Positions 18,781 through 27,393 are shown, numbered from the stretch's first letter. The stretch is 64,000 nt of DNA from Synoicihabitans lomoniglobus (GCF_029023725.1 NZ_CP119075.1:2165501-2229500), one strand, 5' to 3'. Numbers and translations: made by a program. The notes: a model not told the origin generated them from the letters alone.

Positions 18781-20208
18781 ATGCCGCTCCCCGCTTCCTA
18801 TTTTCGTCAGACCAAGATCATCGCCACGCTCGGCCCGGCAACCGAGTCGAAGGAAATGCTCGCCCAACTCATCACCGCCGGCGTCGACATCCTCCGCCTC
18901 AACATGGCGCACGCCACCCACAAATGGGTCGAAGATGCCATGTGGTTTGTGCGCGAAGCCTCCACCGAGGTCGGTCGCCACGTCGGCGTCATGATGGACG
19001 TCAAGGGCCCGGAAATCCGCACCGGAAAAGTCGAGAAAGCCTTCGAGGTCAAAACCGGCGACCCATTCGAGTTTCACATCGAATCCGTCGAGCCGACTGC
19101 GGGCGTCATGTCGGTCTCGGTCAACTACCCGGGTCTCCCCGGCGATCTGTCTGTCGGCACCGTCGTGCTCATCGACAGCGGCCTGATCCGGATGCGCGTG
19201 TTGGACAAAGACGACGTGCGCGTGCGCTGCGAGGTGCTCACGCCCGGCTCCATCGGCTCGAAGCGCCACATCAACCTCCCCGGCGTCTTCGTAAACCTGC
19301 CCTGCCTCACGACGAAGGACGAAAACGATCTGCGCGCCGGCGTAAAGGCGGGCATCGATTTCGTCGCGCTGTCCTTCGTGCGCCAGGCCGAAGATATTCG
19401 CACGCTACGCCGGTTCCTCGATGAGCTGAAATCGCCCGCCAAGATCATTGCCAAAATCGAGGATCAAGCCGGCGTGCGCAACATGGCGGAGATCATCGCC
19501 GAAGCCGACGGCGTCATGGTCGCCCGCGGTGATCTCGGTATCGAGATCGACTACCACCGCCTCCCCCTCGTGCAGACCGAAATGGTCGCCGCCTGCCGCG
19601 CCGCCGGCAAACCCGTCATCATCGCGACGCATTTATTGGAGACCATGATCTCCTCGCCCATGCCCACCCGCGCCGAAATCTCCGATGTGTCCAACGCCGT
19701 GCGCGAACAGGCCGACGCCGTCATGCTCTCCGGCGAGACCACGGTCGGAGCCTATCCGCTCGAATCGGTGCAAGTGATGAAGAACATTATTCAAAGCATC
19801 GAGCCCTCGGTCAGCACCGACCTGAACCGCAACCTGCAGCTCCACGAGCCCAAGGCCAAGATGCTGCGCTCCGCCGCCAAGCTCGCCCAAGACCTCGGCG
19901 AGAGCGCCATCATCGTCTTCACCCGCAGCGGCTTTCTCGCCTACACCCTCGGTGCCCTGCGTGCCCGTGGCGTGCCCATCTTCGCCTTCACCGACAACGA
20001 GTCGATTTTCCGACAACTCCTGCTTCCCTGGGGCGTGGAACCGTTTCTTATCACGTTCCACGACGACCCCGAGGAAACCATCCGCACCGCGCTTCACCTT
20101 CTCAGTGAGCGCAACTGGTGCCAAGTCGGCACGACCAGCGTCGTCATCACCAACGCCCTCGCCCGCGGCAAGATCATCGACACCCTGCAACTGCGCCGGA
20201 TCGAGTAG
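18781..20208 (+). CDS. pyk: Pyruvate kinase
   Basis: 475 residues from the ATG at 18781. The frame is open back to 18643, but the family N-terminus (FRQTKIIATLGPATESKEML) starts just after this Met. It converts phosphoenolpyruvate and ADP to pyruvate and ATP. Motifs are LRLNMAHAT, MDVKGPEIRTGKV, the B-domain, LTTKDENDLRAGVKAGIDFVALSFVR, the signature IIAKIEDQAGVRNMAEIIAEADGVMVARGDLGIEI (split here only for description) and MLSGETTVGAYPLESVQVM. The C-terminal allosteric domain is present. It is monocistronic and convergent with the esterase, 21 bp apart. Confidence 0.95.
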   Translation: MPLPASYFRQTKIIATLGPATESKEMLAQLITAGVDILRLNMAHATHKWVEDAMWFVREASTEVGRHVGVMMDVKGPEIRTGKVEKAFEVKTGDPFEFHIESVEPTAGVMSVSVNYPGLPGDLSVGTVVLIDSGLIRMRVLDKDDVRVRCEVLTPGSIGSKRHINLPGVFVNLPCLTTKDENDLRAGVKAGIDFVALSFVRQAEDIRTLRRFLDELKSPAKIIAKIEDQAGVRNMAEIIAEADGVMVARGDLGIEIDYHRLPLVQTEMVAACRAAGKPVIIATHLLETMISSPMPTRAEISDVSNAVREQADAVMLSGETTVGAYPLESVQVMKNIIQSIEPSVSTDLNRNLQLHEPKAKMLRSAAKLAQDLGESAIIVFTRSGFLAYTLGALRARGVPIFAFTDNESIFRQLLLPWGVEPFLITFHDDPEETIRTALHLLSERNWCQVGTTSVVITNALARGKIIDTLQLRRIE

Positions 20209-20229
20209 TTTGCTGCCGCTCAGGTTAGC

Positions 20230-21060
20230 TTACTGAGACGGTCCGGTTTCGGGCGCAAGCGGCTCGAACGCGAAACGCAGGCCGCGCGTATACGACTCGA
20301 TCTGCATGCCGGCATGCCGTTCACCATCGATGATGCGAAACTGGTAATCAAAGCCGGCGTAGTCACTATTCGCGGCCCGTGAATTGAAACGAAGAATGCC
20401 GCTCAGAAACGTCGGGGACTCGTTGCCACCGCCGCTGGCAAAAAGCCGCACTGGCAAGGGCCTGCCCGAAGCGGCAAATTGCGCCTCATACTTGAGCAGC
20501 CAGTCATCGCCCACCACGACCGCCGGCGTCGCCGCGATGCAGGCTTGGAAGAGCTCGGGCTCGGAATACATCGCATAAAGCGTAAACAATCCGCCCAATG
20601 ACGCGCCCGCCATCACCCGATAGGACGGATCAGCACGATACTCCGATTCGATAAATGGAATGATGACATCCTTGATCGTCGCCAGAAACATATCGGCGTG
20701 ACCGGTCGCAGGATTACCGTTCATCGCCACCGGTGAGAGCTCCCAACCACGCATTTGACCGTAGTTTAAATTCTCCCCGGCATAGCTCAACCCCACCACG
20801 ATGAACTCCGGCACCACCTTGTCGTAAACCAATCCGCCGTGCGCGTTGGTCATCTTTAGAAAATCCCAATACCCATCGGTCACGTAGACCACGGGATAGA
20901 CCCGGTCGGAATTCTCGGCATAGCTCGGCGGCAATCCCACCATCAACTGGTAGTGGCGCCCCTCCGCCGTGGGCTCGAGAACCCTCATTTCGGATCGGGC
21001 CAACGTGTAGGCCGGAAAAGGCGGTTCGTCCGACTGATCGGGCCTGAGAAAAATGGACAC
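20230..21060 (-). CDS. Alpha/beta-hydrolase-fold esterase (esterase D / enterochelin-esterase-like), N-terminus altered by an IS
   Basis: 276 residues from a GTG at 21060. The core is a putative-esterase alpha/beta hydrolase: YPVVYVTDGYWDFLKM, a VVGLSYAGE strand, the nucleophile elbow MAGASLGGLF (catalytic Ser) and a C-terminal GERHAG with the likely catalytic His. The substrate cannot be inferred. The first codons (MSIFLRPD) lie inside the terminal repeat of the IS3-family element at 21035-22345. Relatives normally carry a signal peptide here, so the native 5' end has probably been cut off by the insertion. The protein may be leaderless, or not expressed from its original promoter. Confidence 0.75.
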   Translation of the reverse strand: MSIFLRPDQSDEPPFPAYTLARSEMRVLEPTAEGRHYQLMVGLPPSYAENSDRVYPVVYVTDGYWDFLKMTNAHGGLVYDKVVPEFIVVGLSYAGENLNYGQMRGWELSPVAMNGNPATGHADMFLATIKDVIIPFIESEYRADPSYRVMAGASLGGLFTLYAMYSEPELFQACIAATPAVVVGDDWLLKYEAQFAASGRPLPVRLFASGGGNESPTFLSGILRFNSRAANSDYAGFDYQFRIIDGERHAGMQIESYTRGLRFAFEPLAPETGPSQ

Positions 21061-21088
21061 GGGAATCTCTTAGAAAGAGAAACCCAAA

Positions 21089-21382
21089 GTGAAACGAAAC
21101 CGACACAGCGCCGAGTTTAAGCGCGAAGCCGCCAGGCTGATGATCATGGACGGGCTGAGTGCCCCGGAGGTCTCCCGGAAGTTGGATGTGAACCCGAGTC
21201 TGCTTTACCGCTGGAAACGCGAGCAACTGGCCGAGATGGATGCGGCGAGTCCGCCGCACGCGAAGTCGAGCCCGACCCAGTTGGCCGCCGAGATCGACCA
21301 GCTGCGCAAGCAACTGGCGAAAGAAAAGCGGATCAATGAGATCCTAAAAAAAACGGTGAGCTACTTCGCCAAGGACGAGTGA
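21089..21382 (+). CDS. IS3-family transposase OrfA
   Basis: 97 residues from a GTG at 21089. The protein is the helix-turn-helix DNA-binding part: HSAEFKREAARLMIMDGLSAPEVSRKLDVNPSLLYRWKREQL, then a leucine-zipper-like region (LAAEIDQLRKQLAKEKRINEILKK). It binds the IS ends. Its stop at 21380-21382 overlaps the orfB start. A run of eight A residues near its end is the frameshift site that would join it to OrfB. Confidence 0.92.
   Translation: MKRNRHSAEFKREAARLMIMDGLSAPEVSRKLDVNPSLLYRWKREQLAEMDAASPPHAKSSPTQLAAEIDQLRKQLAKEKRINEILKKTVSYFAKDE
21345..21353 (+). promoter_or_regulatory. Programmed -1 ribosomal frameshift site (A8) in the IS
   Basis: The codons CTA AAA AAA AC contain an A-AAA-AAA slippery heptamer. 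OrfB lies in the -1 frame and is open from the A-run (AAA AAA AAC GGT GAG ...) into the transposase, so a single -1 slip yields an OrfAB fusion, as established for IS3-family elements. Confidence 0.8.
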
Positions 21383-22290
21383 GCCGCTTCGTGTTCATGC
21401 GAAAACATCAGCACAGGTATGACGTGGCCGAGATGGGCGAAGCGCTCGGCGTCTCGCGCAGCGGATACTACCGCTGGATCGAGGCCAGACCCTCGGTCCG
21501 CCGAGAGCAGGACGAAGCGATCAAGCCAGTGATCGAGCAAGTCGTGCGTCGGGCTTGCGGCCCCTACGGTTACCGGCCGGTCCACCAACATCTGCGTGAG
21601 CAGGGCGTGGACTGTGGCCGTGATCGCACCCTGCGCCTGATGCACGAGTTGGAGTTGGTCGGCCGCTCCCATGCCCGGTTCAAGCCGATGGGCACCGACA
21701 GCGAGCATCTGTTTGGCTACCATCCCAACTTACTCAAGCAGTTGGGGAAACCGGAGCATCGCGATCAGATCTGGGTGGCCGACACCACCTATCTGCGCAC
21801 GGACGAGAGCTGGTGTTATCTGGCGACGGTGATGGATCTATGCACCCGACGCATCGTCGGCTGGAGCGTCTCCGATCGCAACGACACCGCCCTGGTCTGC
21901 ACCGCGTTGGAAAACGCCGTGCAAACCCGCGGCGAAGTCCGCGCCGGCATCGTGCATCACAGCGACCGGGGCAGCACCTACGCCGCGGATCGCTACCAAC
22001 GCCTGCTGGCCAAGCTGAAAATGCACCCGAGCATGAGCGCCAAGGGCAACTGCTACGACAATGCCGCGATGGAGTCCTTCTTTGGTCGCTACAAAACGGC
22101 CGCAGTGCGCGACCACGTCTTTGCCAACGAAGCCCAAGTCCGCGCCAACGTCTTCAACTACATCGAAGTCTTCTACAACCGATTCCGCAAACACGCCTCT
22201 CTGGGCTACCTGAGCCCGATGCAGGCGGAGGCAAAAATCTTGCCCCCCATGGGGGGCAATGCACAACCCGATTGCCTAACCCGCAACTAA
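21379..22290 (+). CDS. IS3-family transposase OrfB (DDE integrase domain)
   Basis: 303 residues. An N-terminal HTH_21-like region (GEALGVSRSGYYRWIEARPS, GPYGYRPVHQHLREQGVDCGR) precedes an rve integrase core. The catalytic triad is visible: D135 in WVADTTYL, D196 in HHSDRGS and E232 in NAAMESFF, a DD(35)E spacing as in IS3. The C-terminal YNRFRKHASLGYLSPM is also typical. All catalytic residues are intact, so the element could be active. Its GTG start overlaps the orfA stop, but the functional product is probably the frameshifted OrfAB. Confidence 0.93.
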   Translation: MSRFVFMRKHQHRYDVAEMGEALGVSRSGYYRWIEARPSVRREQDEAIKPVIEQVVRRACGPYGYRPVHQHLREQGVDCGRDRTLRLMHELELVGRSHARFKPMGTDSEHLFGYHPNLLKQLGKPEHRDQIWVADTTYLRTDESWCYLATVMDLCTRRIVGWSVSDRNDTALVCTALENAVQTRGEVRAGIVHHSDRGSTYAADRYQRLLAKLKMHPSMSAKGNCYDNAAMESFFGRYKTAAVRDHVFANEAQVRANVFNYIEVFYNRFRKHASLGYLSPMQAEAKILPPMGGNAQPDCLTRN

Positions 22291-22345
22291 ACCCATAACC
22301 CACCAAATAAGAGACGACCGTGTCTCACCATCTCAGGCCCGATCA

Positions 22346-22707
22346 CGCTGGCCCGAATTCTCTGCATCGTCTTGATGAACGAAGCCGCTGCGCGGCGCAG
22401 TGAGGAGTGGGATCGACCAGAAGGGGGTATGAACCGGACACCGTTGGTCTGACCCTCAGCCTCAGAGCGTTTTGCACTGCGGCGATCAGCCAGCCATTGT
22501 TACCCACGTGCATGATCAAACCTGACTAGTGATAATTCCCACCCTATATATAGCATATAAAAACCACCATTTAACTAGGTATTTCCACCAGTATCTAAAT
22601 ATATCATATTTATCCATCGCCGCTCCGGATAATCAGTTGACTACACCGGAAAAACTGCGAATAAATTGAGCCGTCCCGACAAGATGTCACATAATAACAA
22701 ATACCCA
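22346..22707. other. Intergenic junction between the IS and the AT-rich island
   Basis: The first ~170 bp still have the G+C-rich composition of the chromosome and include a short open stretch on the plus strand (..LARILCIVLMNEAAARRSEEWD..) that I cannot assign. From about 22520 composition drops sharply to AT-rich sequence (TATATATAGCATATAA near 22542) that continues into the next two genes. A plausible promoter for the GH99-like gene may lie here, but none is clear enough to mark. Confidence 0.5.
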
Positions 22708-23727
22708 ATGAAAAGAATGCTACTTACGATAATTCTGTTATTTAGTTTTGCTACACTCCATGGGAAACCTACAATGGGGGCATTTTATTATCCATGGTAT
22801 GGCCCTAACGGCCACCATTGGACCCCACCAGGACATATCCTGCAACCAACTCTCGGTGAATACAGCAGTCTAAGTATTCCCGTAATTGATCAGCATTTGC
22901 AATGGGCAAATGAATACCATATCGACTTTCTTATGGTTTCGTTTTGGGCTGCGGGTGGAGTCACTAATTCTGAAATTATGCTTCTATTTGATCGGACAGA
23001 TCTCGTTCCTACAAAAATTGCCCTACTCATTGAGCCTGATGCTGACCTGCAAGCCATAAAATCGCAGCACTACAACTCCGGAGGAAGCTATAGCAATTAC
23101 GTCAACAACAGCGTAAACTGGTTCATTCAAAGATATGACATCATTAAAAACGATCATCAGTGGTTCTCCAGATCATCTTATTTACACGATCCAGATGGAC
23201 GTAAAATATTAGGGTTCTTTAATTGGGACAGTCCAGCTGTAACAAAAGATGTTATATCAACTGTTTTAGCTGTCAGGCCCGACATAGGCGCATCAACATG
23301 GATTTGGTATATTGGCTCGTTAGGCAATAAGGTGAGCACAGTCCGAAGTCTGTTATACCCAAACAAAGGAAGTTGGGCTCCATACCAGCCGATGCAATCA
23401 AACGGATCATACAGTCAAGCACTAAACAAATATAATCAATTTGAGCCTGGGATGTCCCAAAAAATCATGGTCGCATGCCCAAGCTTTAACGACACCCAAC
23501 TTGTTGGCGGATCCAACACATACATCCCACGAGATTCCGCATATAGATTCAGCCAGCAACTTGCTGACATTAAGGTCTATGCACCTAATTTGAATTGGTT
23601 GCTGATAACTTCATTTAATGAATGGAACGAAAATAGCGTTATTGAGCCGGTTGTTGAATACCCTGGAGGCCCCACCGAAGGAACTCTCTATCTCGGTGTC
23701 TTAAAAAGCTGGTGGGAGTCATGGTAA
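22708..23727 (+). CDS. Secreted GH99-like glycoside hydrolase domain protein
   Basis: 339 residues from the ATG at 22708, where a signal peptide begins (MKRMLLTIILLFSFATLHG); an ATG at 22684 is an alternative. The mature protein starts with GAFYYPWYGPNGHHW, the signature of GH99/GH71-like and WbsX-type TIM barrels that act on mannose-containing or surface glycans. A later LLITSFNEWNENSVIEP matches the conserved NEW-E-x-EP end of such proteins. Catalytic residues cannot be assigned with certainty and enzymatic activity is inference. Codon use and base composition are strongly AT-rich against the chromosome, a sign of recent transfer. It follows an IS and precedes another AT-rich gene. Confidence 0.75.
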   Translation: MKRMLLTIILLFSFATLHGKPTMGAFYYPWYGPNGHHWTPPGHILQPTLGEYSSLSIPVIDQHLQWANEYHIDFLMVSFWAAGGVTNSEIMLLFDRTDLVPTKIALLIEPDADLQAIKSQHYNSGGSYSNYVNNSVNWFIQRYDIIKNDHQWFSRSSYLHDPDGRKILGFFNWDSPAVTKDVISTVLAVRPDIGASTWIWYIGSLGNKVSTVRSLLYPNKGSWAPYQPMQSNGSYSQALNKYNQFEPGMSQKIMVACPSFNDTQLVGGSNTYIPRDSAYRFSQQLADIKVYAPNLNWLLITSFNEWNENSVIEPVVEYPGGPTEGTLYLGVLKSWWESW

Positions 23728-23933
23728 AGCCCCCTCCTTCGTCACAATACAGATGGAGTCAGTCATCTAACTGTTATGACTTTCGTGCACTGAGGTCCAT
23801 CGTTATTTTCTAAATCAAGGCGGGTTCAAGGTTTCGGAATCTTGGACCCGCCGTCGCACACACCTCCGGACCGCACATACTGACGACTAGTCCAACTTAT
23901 CCAACCAAGGGGGGCCACTTCGTCCAAAATTCA

Positions 23934-24668
23934 TCAGCATCTAATAAAAAATATTTTTCCTTGAATCTCTTCTGACATACAATGCTCGCGGGCAAAGATT
24001 ATCTCCCCGCCTGCGTCACTAATGACACTTTCCACTACCTTAAGTGGCAATGCATTCATTTCCATTGATGCTCCAATTCCCGTTTTTTTCCGAATCCATC
24101 TCAATAGGCGCTTCAATAAAGTCGGCGGGTAATAAGTAATTTTCTTGCTTGAACTGGAAATCTCGGTTACTATTTGCACACATACACACCCCCCCGGACG
24201 ACATATGCGGACAAACTCTTTCAAATAGGCAATGGCAAGCTCCCGAGGCAAATGTTGAAGCGTAATCAAGCTAATCAAAAAATCAAAGGTCTGATTAGGA
24301 AATATATCTAAGTCTCCTTTAGGATTATGCTGATAAATAATTTTACTTCCATGACTATTATACTGACGCGCTAACTGTATCATATTCATTGAAACATCGA
24401 CACCAGTCACTGAAGTAAACGAACCCGCTAGTGCTTGGGTAAGGCGACCTACTCCACAACCGAAGTCGAGAGCGTTGCGATGTTCAATGTTGAAATTCAG
24501 CGCAGACAATTGTTCTAAACACATTGTCACATCGACCTTCCCTGTCTCAAAGAACTCGGATGGCGACCAACGATTTCCTCGCTTTTCTTTCACAGTCAAA
24601 ACTGCCCAAAACGGATCTTCGCGCGCTAGCCGTTCCCATACCATTCTTAATTTAAGAATTTTCATCAT
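23934..24668 (-). CDS. Class I SAM-dependent methyltransferase
   Basis: 244 residues. The SAM-binding loop ALDFGCGVGRLTQALAG is followed by VTGVDVSMNMIQLARQ, FDFLISLITLQHLPRELAIAYLKEFVRICRPGG and VCVQIV, a Methyltransf_11/UbiE-type Rossmann core at ~60-170. The C-terminal part (ISSSSKKITYYPPTLLKRLLRWIRKKTG) is specific and unassigned. Such methyltransferases often sit in glycan-biosynthesis clusters, which would suit the GH99-like neighbour, but the substrate is unknown. It shares the AT-rich composition of that neighbour, with which it is convergent (206 bp between stops). Probably horizontally acquired as part of the same fragment. Confidence 0.82.
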   Translation of the reverse strand: MMKILKLRMVWERLAREDPFWAVLTVKEKRGNRWSPSEFFETGKVDVTMCLEQLSALNFNIEHRNALDFGCGVGRLTQALAGSFTSVTGVDVSMNMIQLARQYNSHGSKIIYQHNPKGDLDIFPNQTFDFLISLITLQHLPRELAIAYLKEFVRICRPGGCVCVQIVTEISSSSKKITYYPPTLLKRLLRWIRKKTGIGASMEMNALPLKVVESVISDAGGEIIFAREHCMSEEIQGKIFFIRC

Positions 24669-25181
24669 CTTGACCGAGTTTATGTCCCTTCATTGAGTCA
24701 AGCCTCGGAATGAACACATTTTTGGGATTACCCGCAAATCCATCTTGTCACTCCCACGCTAACTAAGGGACGGAAAAGGGTGGGCCAAGCCAAAGGAGTT
24801 GAGCCAACCGAAGGGGACAGAGCCAACCGAAGGGGACATTGCTTGGAGCCAACCGAAGGGGACATTGCTTGAATCTTGACAGATTCAAGTCGTCGACATG
24901 CGCCCAGTATCAGTTGGGTTGCAGGGCGGAGCGAGATATTGGCCTTCATGGGGTATTGCGACGGGATTTCGTTTCGCGTTTCTGCCAGTGGCCAGACCGG
25001 CACGATACGAACGTGTCGGAAGTTGATGAACGTGAGAATATTTGGCGAGCTTTCTGATAACGTAAACTCACCCCGTCATTGCTTGCCTCTGTCGGGGTGC
25101 TGGCATGCGTTGCCTTGCCCCTGATTTCAGGTTTTTAGTCATTCGTTTCTCAGCTTTCAAAACCTCCCCCGTCTACGCCCC
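24669..25181. other. 513-bp gene-free stretch at the right edge of the AT-rich island
   Basis: Composition returns to the chromosomal value at about 24740. The stretch contains the GAGCCAACCGAAGGGGACA tandem repeats (24801-24871) and a small hairpin. Several reading frames of 70-90 codons cross it, but none has a family motif, a convincing start or a clean composition signal. Confidence 0.6.
24801..24889. repeat. Three GAGCCAACCGAAGGGGACA repeats and an adjacent hairpin
   Basis: Copies start at 24801, 24820 and 24846; the second and third continue with TTGCTTG. A decayed copy precedes them at 24782. The third runs into an inverted repeat with 9-base arms (CTTGAATCT / AGATTCAAG) around TGAC at 24868-24889. 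On the minus strand each copy reads TGTCCCCTTCGGTTGGCTC. It lies at the border of the transferred island. No function is known to me. Confidence 0.8.
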
Positions 25182-26114
25182 ATGTCTTCTCGTCGCCATT
25201 TTCTCGCTCAGAGCACGCTTGGTCTCGCTGCTGCCGCGCTCGCTTCTCGTTCGTTGTCTGCCGCTCATCACGAGTCCGGCGAATCGGCCATGGACGAGAC
25301 GTGGTTCGATATCTCGCTCGCGCAGTGGTCGAACCACAAAGCTTATTGGAGTGGTGATCGCGACAAGATGCGGTTTGCCGAAATCACCAAGCGCGAGTTC
25401 GGCATCACGGCGGTGGAATACGTGAACCAGTTCTACATGGAGGGCTTCATTCCGGCCGTGACGGCTGAATTAAAAAGGGTCTCCGATGGGGCGGGCGTGC
25501 GCAATGTGCTCATCATGTGCGATCGTTGTGGCCGACTCGGCGATCCGGATGCCGCCAAACAAACAGCGTCCGTCGAGGCCCACATCCCTTGGCTCGAAGC
25601 CGCGCGCACGCTGGGTTGCCACGCCATTCGCGTGAACGCGTTTTCCGAAGCGAGCGAATCCTATGGAACCCAACTCGACCGCACCGCCGATGGTCTGCGT
25701 CGGTTGTGCGAGATCGGCGACACGTATGGTTTGAACGTCATCGTCGAGCCGCACGGCGGTCTGTCGTCCAACGGGGCCTGGCTGGCCGCGTTGATGGATC
25801 TCGTCGGACACCCGCGCGTTGGCACTCTGCCCGATTTTGGCAACTACGGCAGCCGTCGCGAGGGTTGGTCCTACGATATTTACACCGGCACGGCTCAGAG
25901 CATGCCTTACGCGAAGGGCGTGAGCGCCAAGACCTTTGGCTTTGGTCCCGACGGTGAAGAAAACACCATGGATTTCCGTCGTCTCATGCAGATCGTCAAA
26001 GACTCCGACTTCTCCGGCTTCGTCGGCGCGGAATTCGAAGGCTCGGACATCGACGAAGACACGGGCATCAAGCTCACCCGGGACTTGCTGATCAAACTTG
26101 GTGGACGACTGTGA
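25182..26114 (+). CDS. Tat-exported sugar phosphate isomerase/epimerase-like TIM-barrel protein
   Basis: 310 residues. The N-terminus SSRRHFLAQSTLGLAAAALASRS is a twin-arginine signal, so the folded protein is exported. The rest is an AP-endonuclease-2-type TIM barrel: FGITAVEYVNQFYMEGF, VRNVLIMCDRCGRLGD, LGCHAIRVNAFSE, YGLNVIVEPHGGLSSNGAW (metal-site Glu and His), VGTLPDFGNYG and FSGFVGAEFEG. Metal-dependent aldose-ketose isomerases and epimerases have this fold; exported versions are frequent in Verrucomicrobia and Planctomycetes. The substrate is unknown. It stands alone, followed by a REP palindrome. Confidence 0.85.
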   Translation: MSSRRHFLAQSTLGLAAAALASRSLSAAHHESGESAMDETWFDISLAQWSNHKAYWSGDRDKMRFAEITKREFGITAVEYVNQFYMEGFIPAVTAELKRVSDGAGVRNVLIMCDRCGRLGDPDAAKQTASVEAHIPWLEAARTLGCHAIRVNAFSEASESYGTQLDRTADGLRRLCEIGDTYGLNVIVEPHGGLSSNGAWLAALMDLVGHPRVGTLPDFGNYGSRREGWSYDIYTGTAQSMPYAKGVSAKTFGFGPDGEENTMDFRRLMQIVKDSDFSGFVGAEFEGSDIDEDTGIKLTRDLLIKLGGRL

Positions 26115-26172
26115 GTGAGTTGACCATCGCGGCAGTGAGTTGGGTCCGTGATGGGGGCGTATCCTTATGAAT

Positions 26173-26199
26173 GCGGCGGTTTCGGCGAAACCGCCTACC
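26173..26199. repeat. REP palindrome with GGCGGTTTCG arms
   Basis: Perfect 10-base arms (GGCGGTTTCG / CGAAACCGCC) around one base, with a CTACCC flank that is the complement of a GGGTAG head. It sits between two convergent genes and may act as a bidirectional transcription barrier. The same palindrome occurs at 28308-28334. Confidence 0.85.
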
Positions 26200-26203
26200 C
26201 GCG

Positions 26204-27109
26204 TCATCGTGACATGCGGCGTTCCAAGTCGGCCAAGTGGGCTTCGAGCTTGGCTTGCATTTCCTTGGCGACCTTCACCTCGGTCGTCTTGACCTCCAAG
26301 TCCTTGGTGATGTCCCAGAGCTCGTCGATTTCCTTTTGCCCACGGCTCTTGCCGAGCGTCCGCGCCAACGCACCGAGCCCCAAGGCACCGGCACCTCCCG
26401 TAGCCAACCATCCGGCGAGATCCATGCCGTCATCGGCCGCCTTGGTTTTGAGTGCTTGGATTTGAGTTTCACTCAGACCCGCGGCGGCGAGTTCAACGCC
26501 AACCTGTTGGTTGATTTTCTCGCGTTGTTCCTCGCTGAGACTCGCGAACTTGGATTGAAATTCCATCGTTTTATCCGCCAACGCGGTGGTCGCCTCGGTC
26601 ACTTTTGATCGGGTCACTTCAATATCGGTTTTGACCTTATTGATATCCGCTTCGAGCGCTTTCTTGGTCTCATGCACGTCAGCTTTGACCTCCGTTTTGG
26701 CCTCCTTGTCCTTGTCCACGAAAGTTTTGAAGACCTGCGCGACGGCGTTGCTGGGGTTGATGGTGCCGCCGATGGCGGCTCCGCCAATTTGAACCATATT
26801 GGTCAATAGGTCCTTCATCTCAGCGCGCTGTTTTTCCAGGTCGTCGCGAATCTTCTGCAACTTGGCCTGCGTGACCGAGCTATCCTCCTCGTGCTTGGCG
26901 GTGGCGGCCGCAATGATGTTTTGATCCAGCAGGGGGTTCGCGGAGGCGATCGCCAGATTGGTGCCCGAAACCCGATCGATGGTGGTGGTGACACCCGAGG
27001 CTACTTCCACCGATTTCGGATGCGGGGCGAGGGCGGTCACGCAGCCTGAGAGGAACAGAACACACGCCGCAAATGGCGCGGAAAGCAGAGCGAGGCGGAT
27101 GGTTTTCAT
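26204..27109 (-). CDS. Coiled-coil lipoprotein of unknown function
   Basis: 301 residues. A lipoprotein signal ends in LSGC at about residues 20-23. Residues ~75-110 and ~125-215 are rich in Lys, Glu, Ala and Gln with heptad character (TQAKLQKIRDDLEKQRAEMKDLL; ETKKALEADINKVKTDIEVTRSKV), pointing to long coiled coils. A Gly/Ala stretch at ~235-255 (GWLATGGAGALGLGALARTLG) could insert in a membrane, followed by another charged helix to the end. I recognise no family. The topology, a lipid anchor plus coiled coil plus possible hairpin, resembles cell-envelope spacer or phage spanin-like proteins, but that is only an analogy. Single gene, convergent with the isomerase. Confidence 0.8.
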   Translation of the reverse strand: MKTIRLALLSAPFAACVLFLSGCVTALAPHPKSVEVASGVTTTIDRVSGTNLAIASANPLLDQNIIAAATAKHEEDSSVTQAKLQKIRDDLEKQRAEMKDLLTNMVQIGGAAIGGTINPSNAVAQVFKTFVDKDKEAKTEVKADVHETKKALEADINKVKTDIEVTRSKVTEATTALADKTMEFQSKFASLSEEQREKINQQVGVELAAAGLSETQIQALKTKAADDGMDLAGWLATGGAGALGLGALARTLGKSRGQKEIDELWDITKDLEVKTTEVKVAKEMQAKLEAHLADLERRMSR

Positions 27110-27393
27110 GACTGAAATATTTTGGAATGCGGGGTAAAGTGCTCTCTCCCGGGCAGACCGATAGGGTCGTCGGCGGTATTGAACACAGGTTCAGGGTCAA
27201 AACGCTCCCGCGGCGGCGATCCTGACATCATATTGCAAATTGCACCTTCGGGTCACATCTCCCGCCCCCCCCCCTTGATCCACCGCCTAGCTTCCGGCTC
27301 GGCCCTCCCCGGCTCCCGCGAACCGCGCTCCCCTTTTGCCAATCTACGCCTTGTCAGCGGCGCGATCGTTCGGCTCACTCGGCGGTTCATTCT

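Larger units (their letters stand above)
21035..22345 (+). mobile_element. IS3-family insertion sequence
   Basis: About 1.3 kb with overlapping orfA/orfB. Terminal inverted repeats are seen as TGATCGGGCCTGAGA at 21035-21049 and its reverse complement at 22331-22345, followed inward on both sides by GACACGG and TCTCTTA with mismatches between. If the element ended at the inner TG...CA (21054, 22327) the outer 15 bp would be an unexplained second inverted repeat. I prefer the outer boundary. No 3-4 bp target-site duplication is apparent at either boundary, so the insertion is old or one flank has been rearranged. It sits against the esterase start. Confidence 0.85.

Noticed and set aside
24728-25124. 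70-90-codon frames beside the AT-rich island as a transposase remnant
   Set aside because: I could find no HUH, DDE or Y1 motif; the only structured element is the short tandem repeat.
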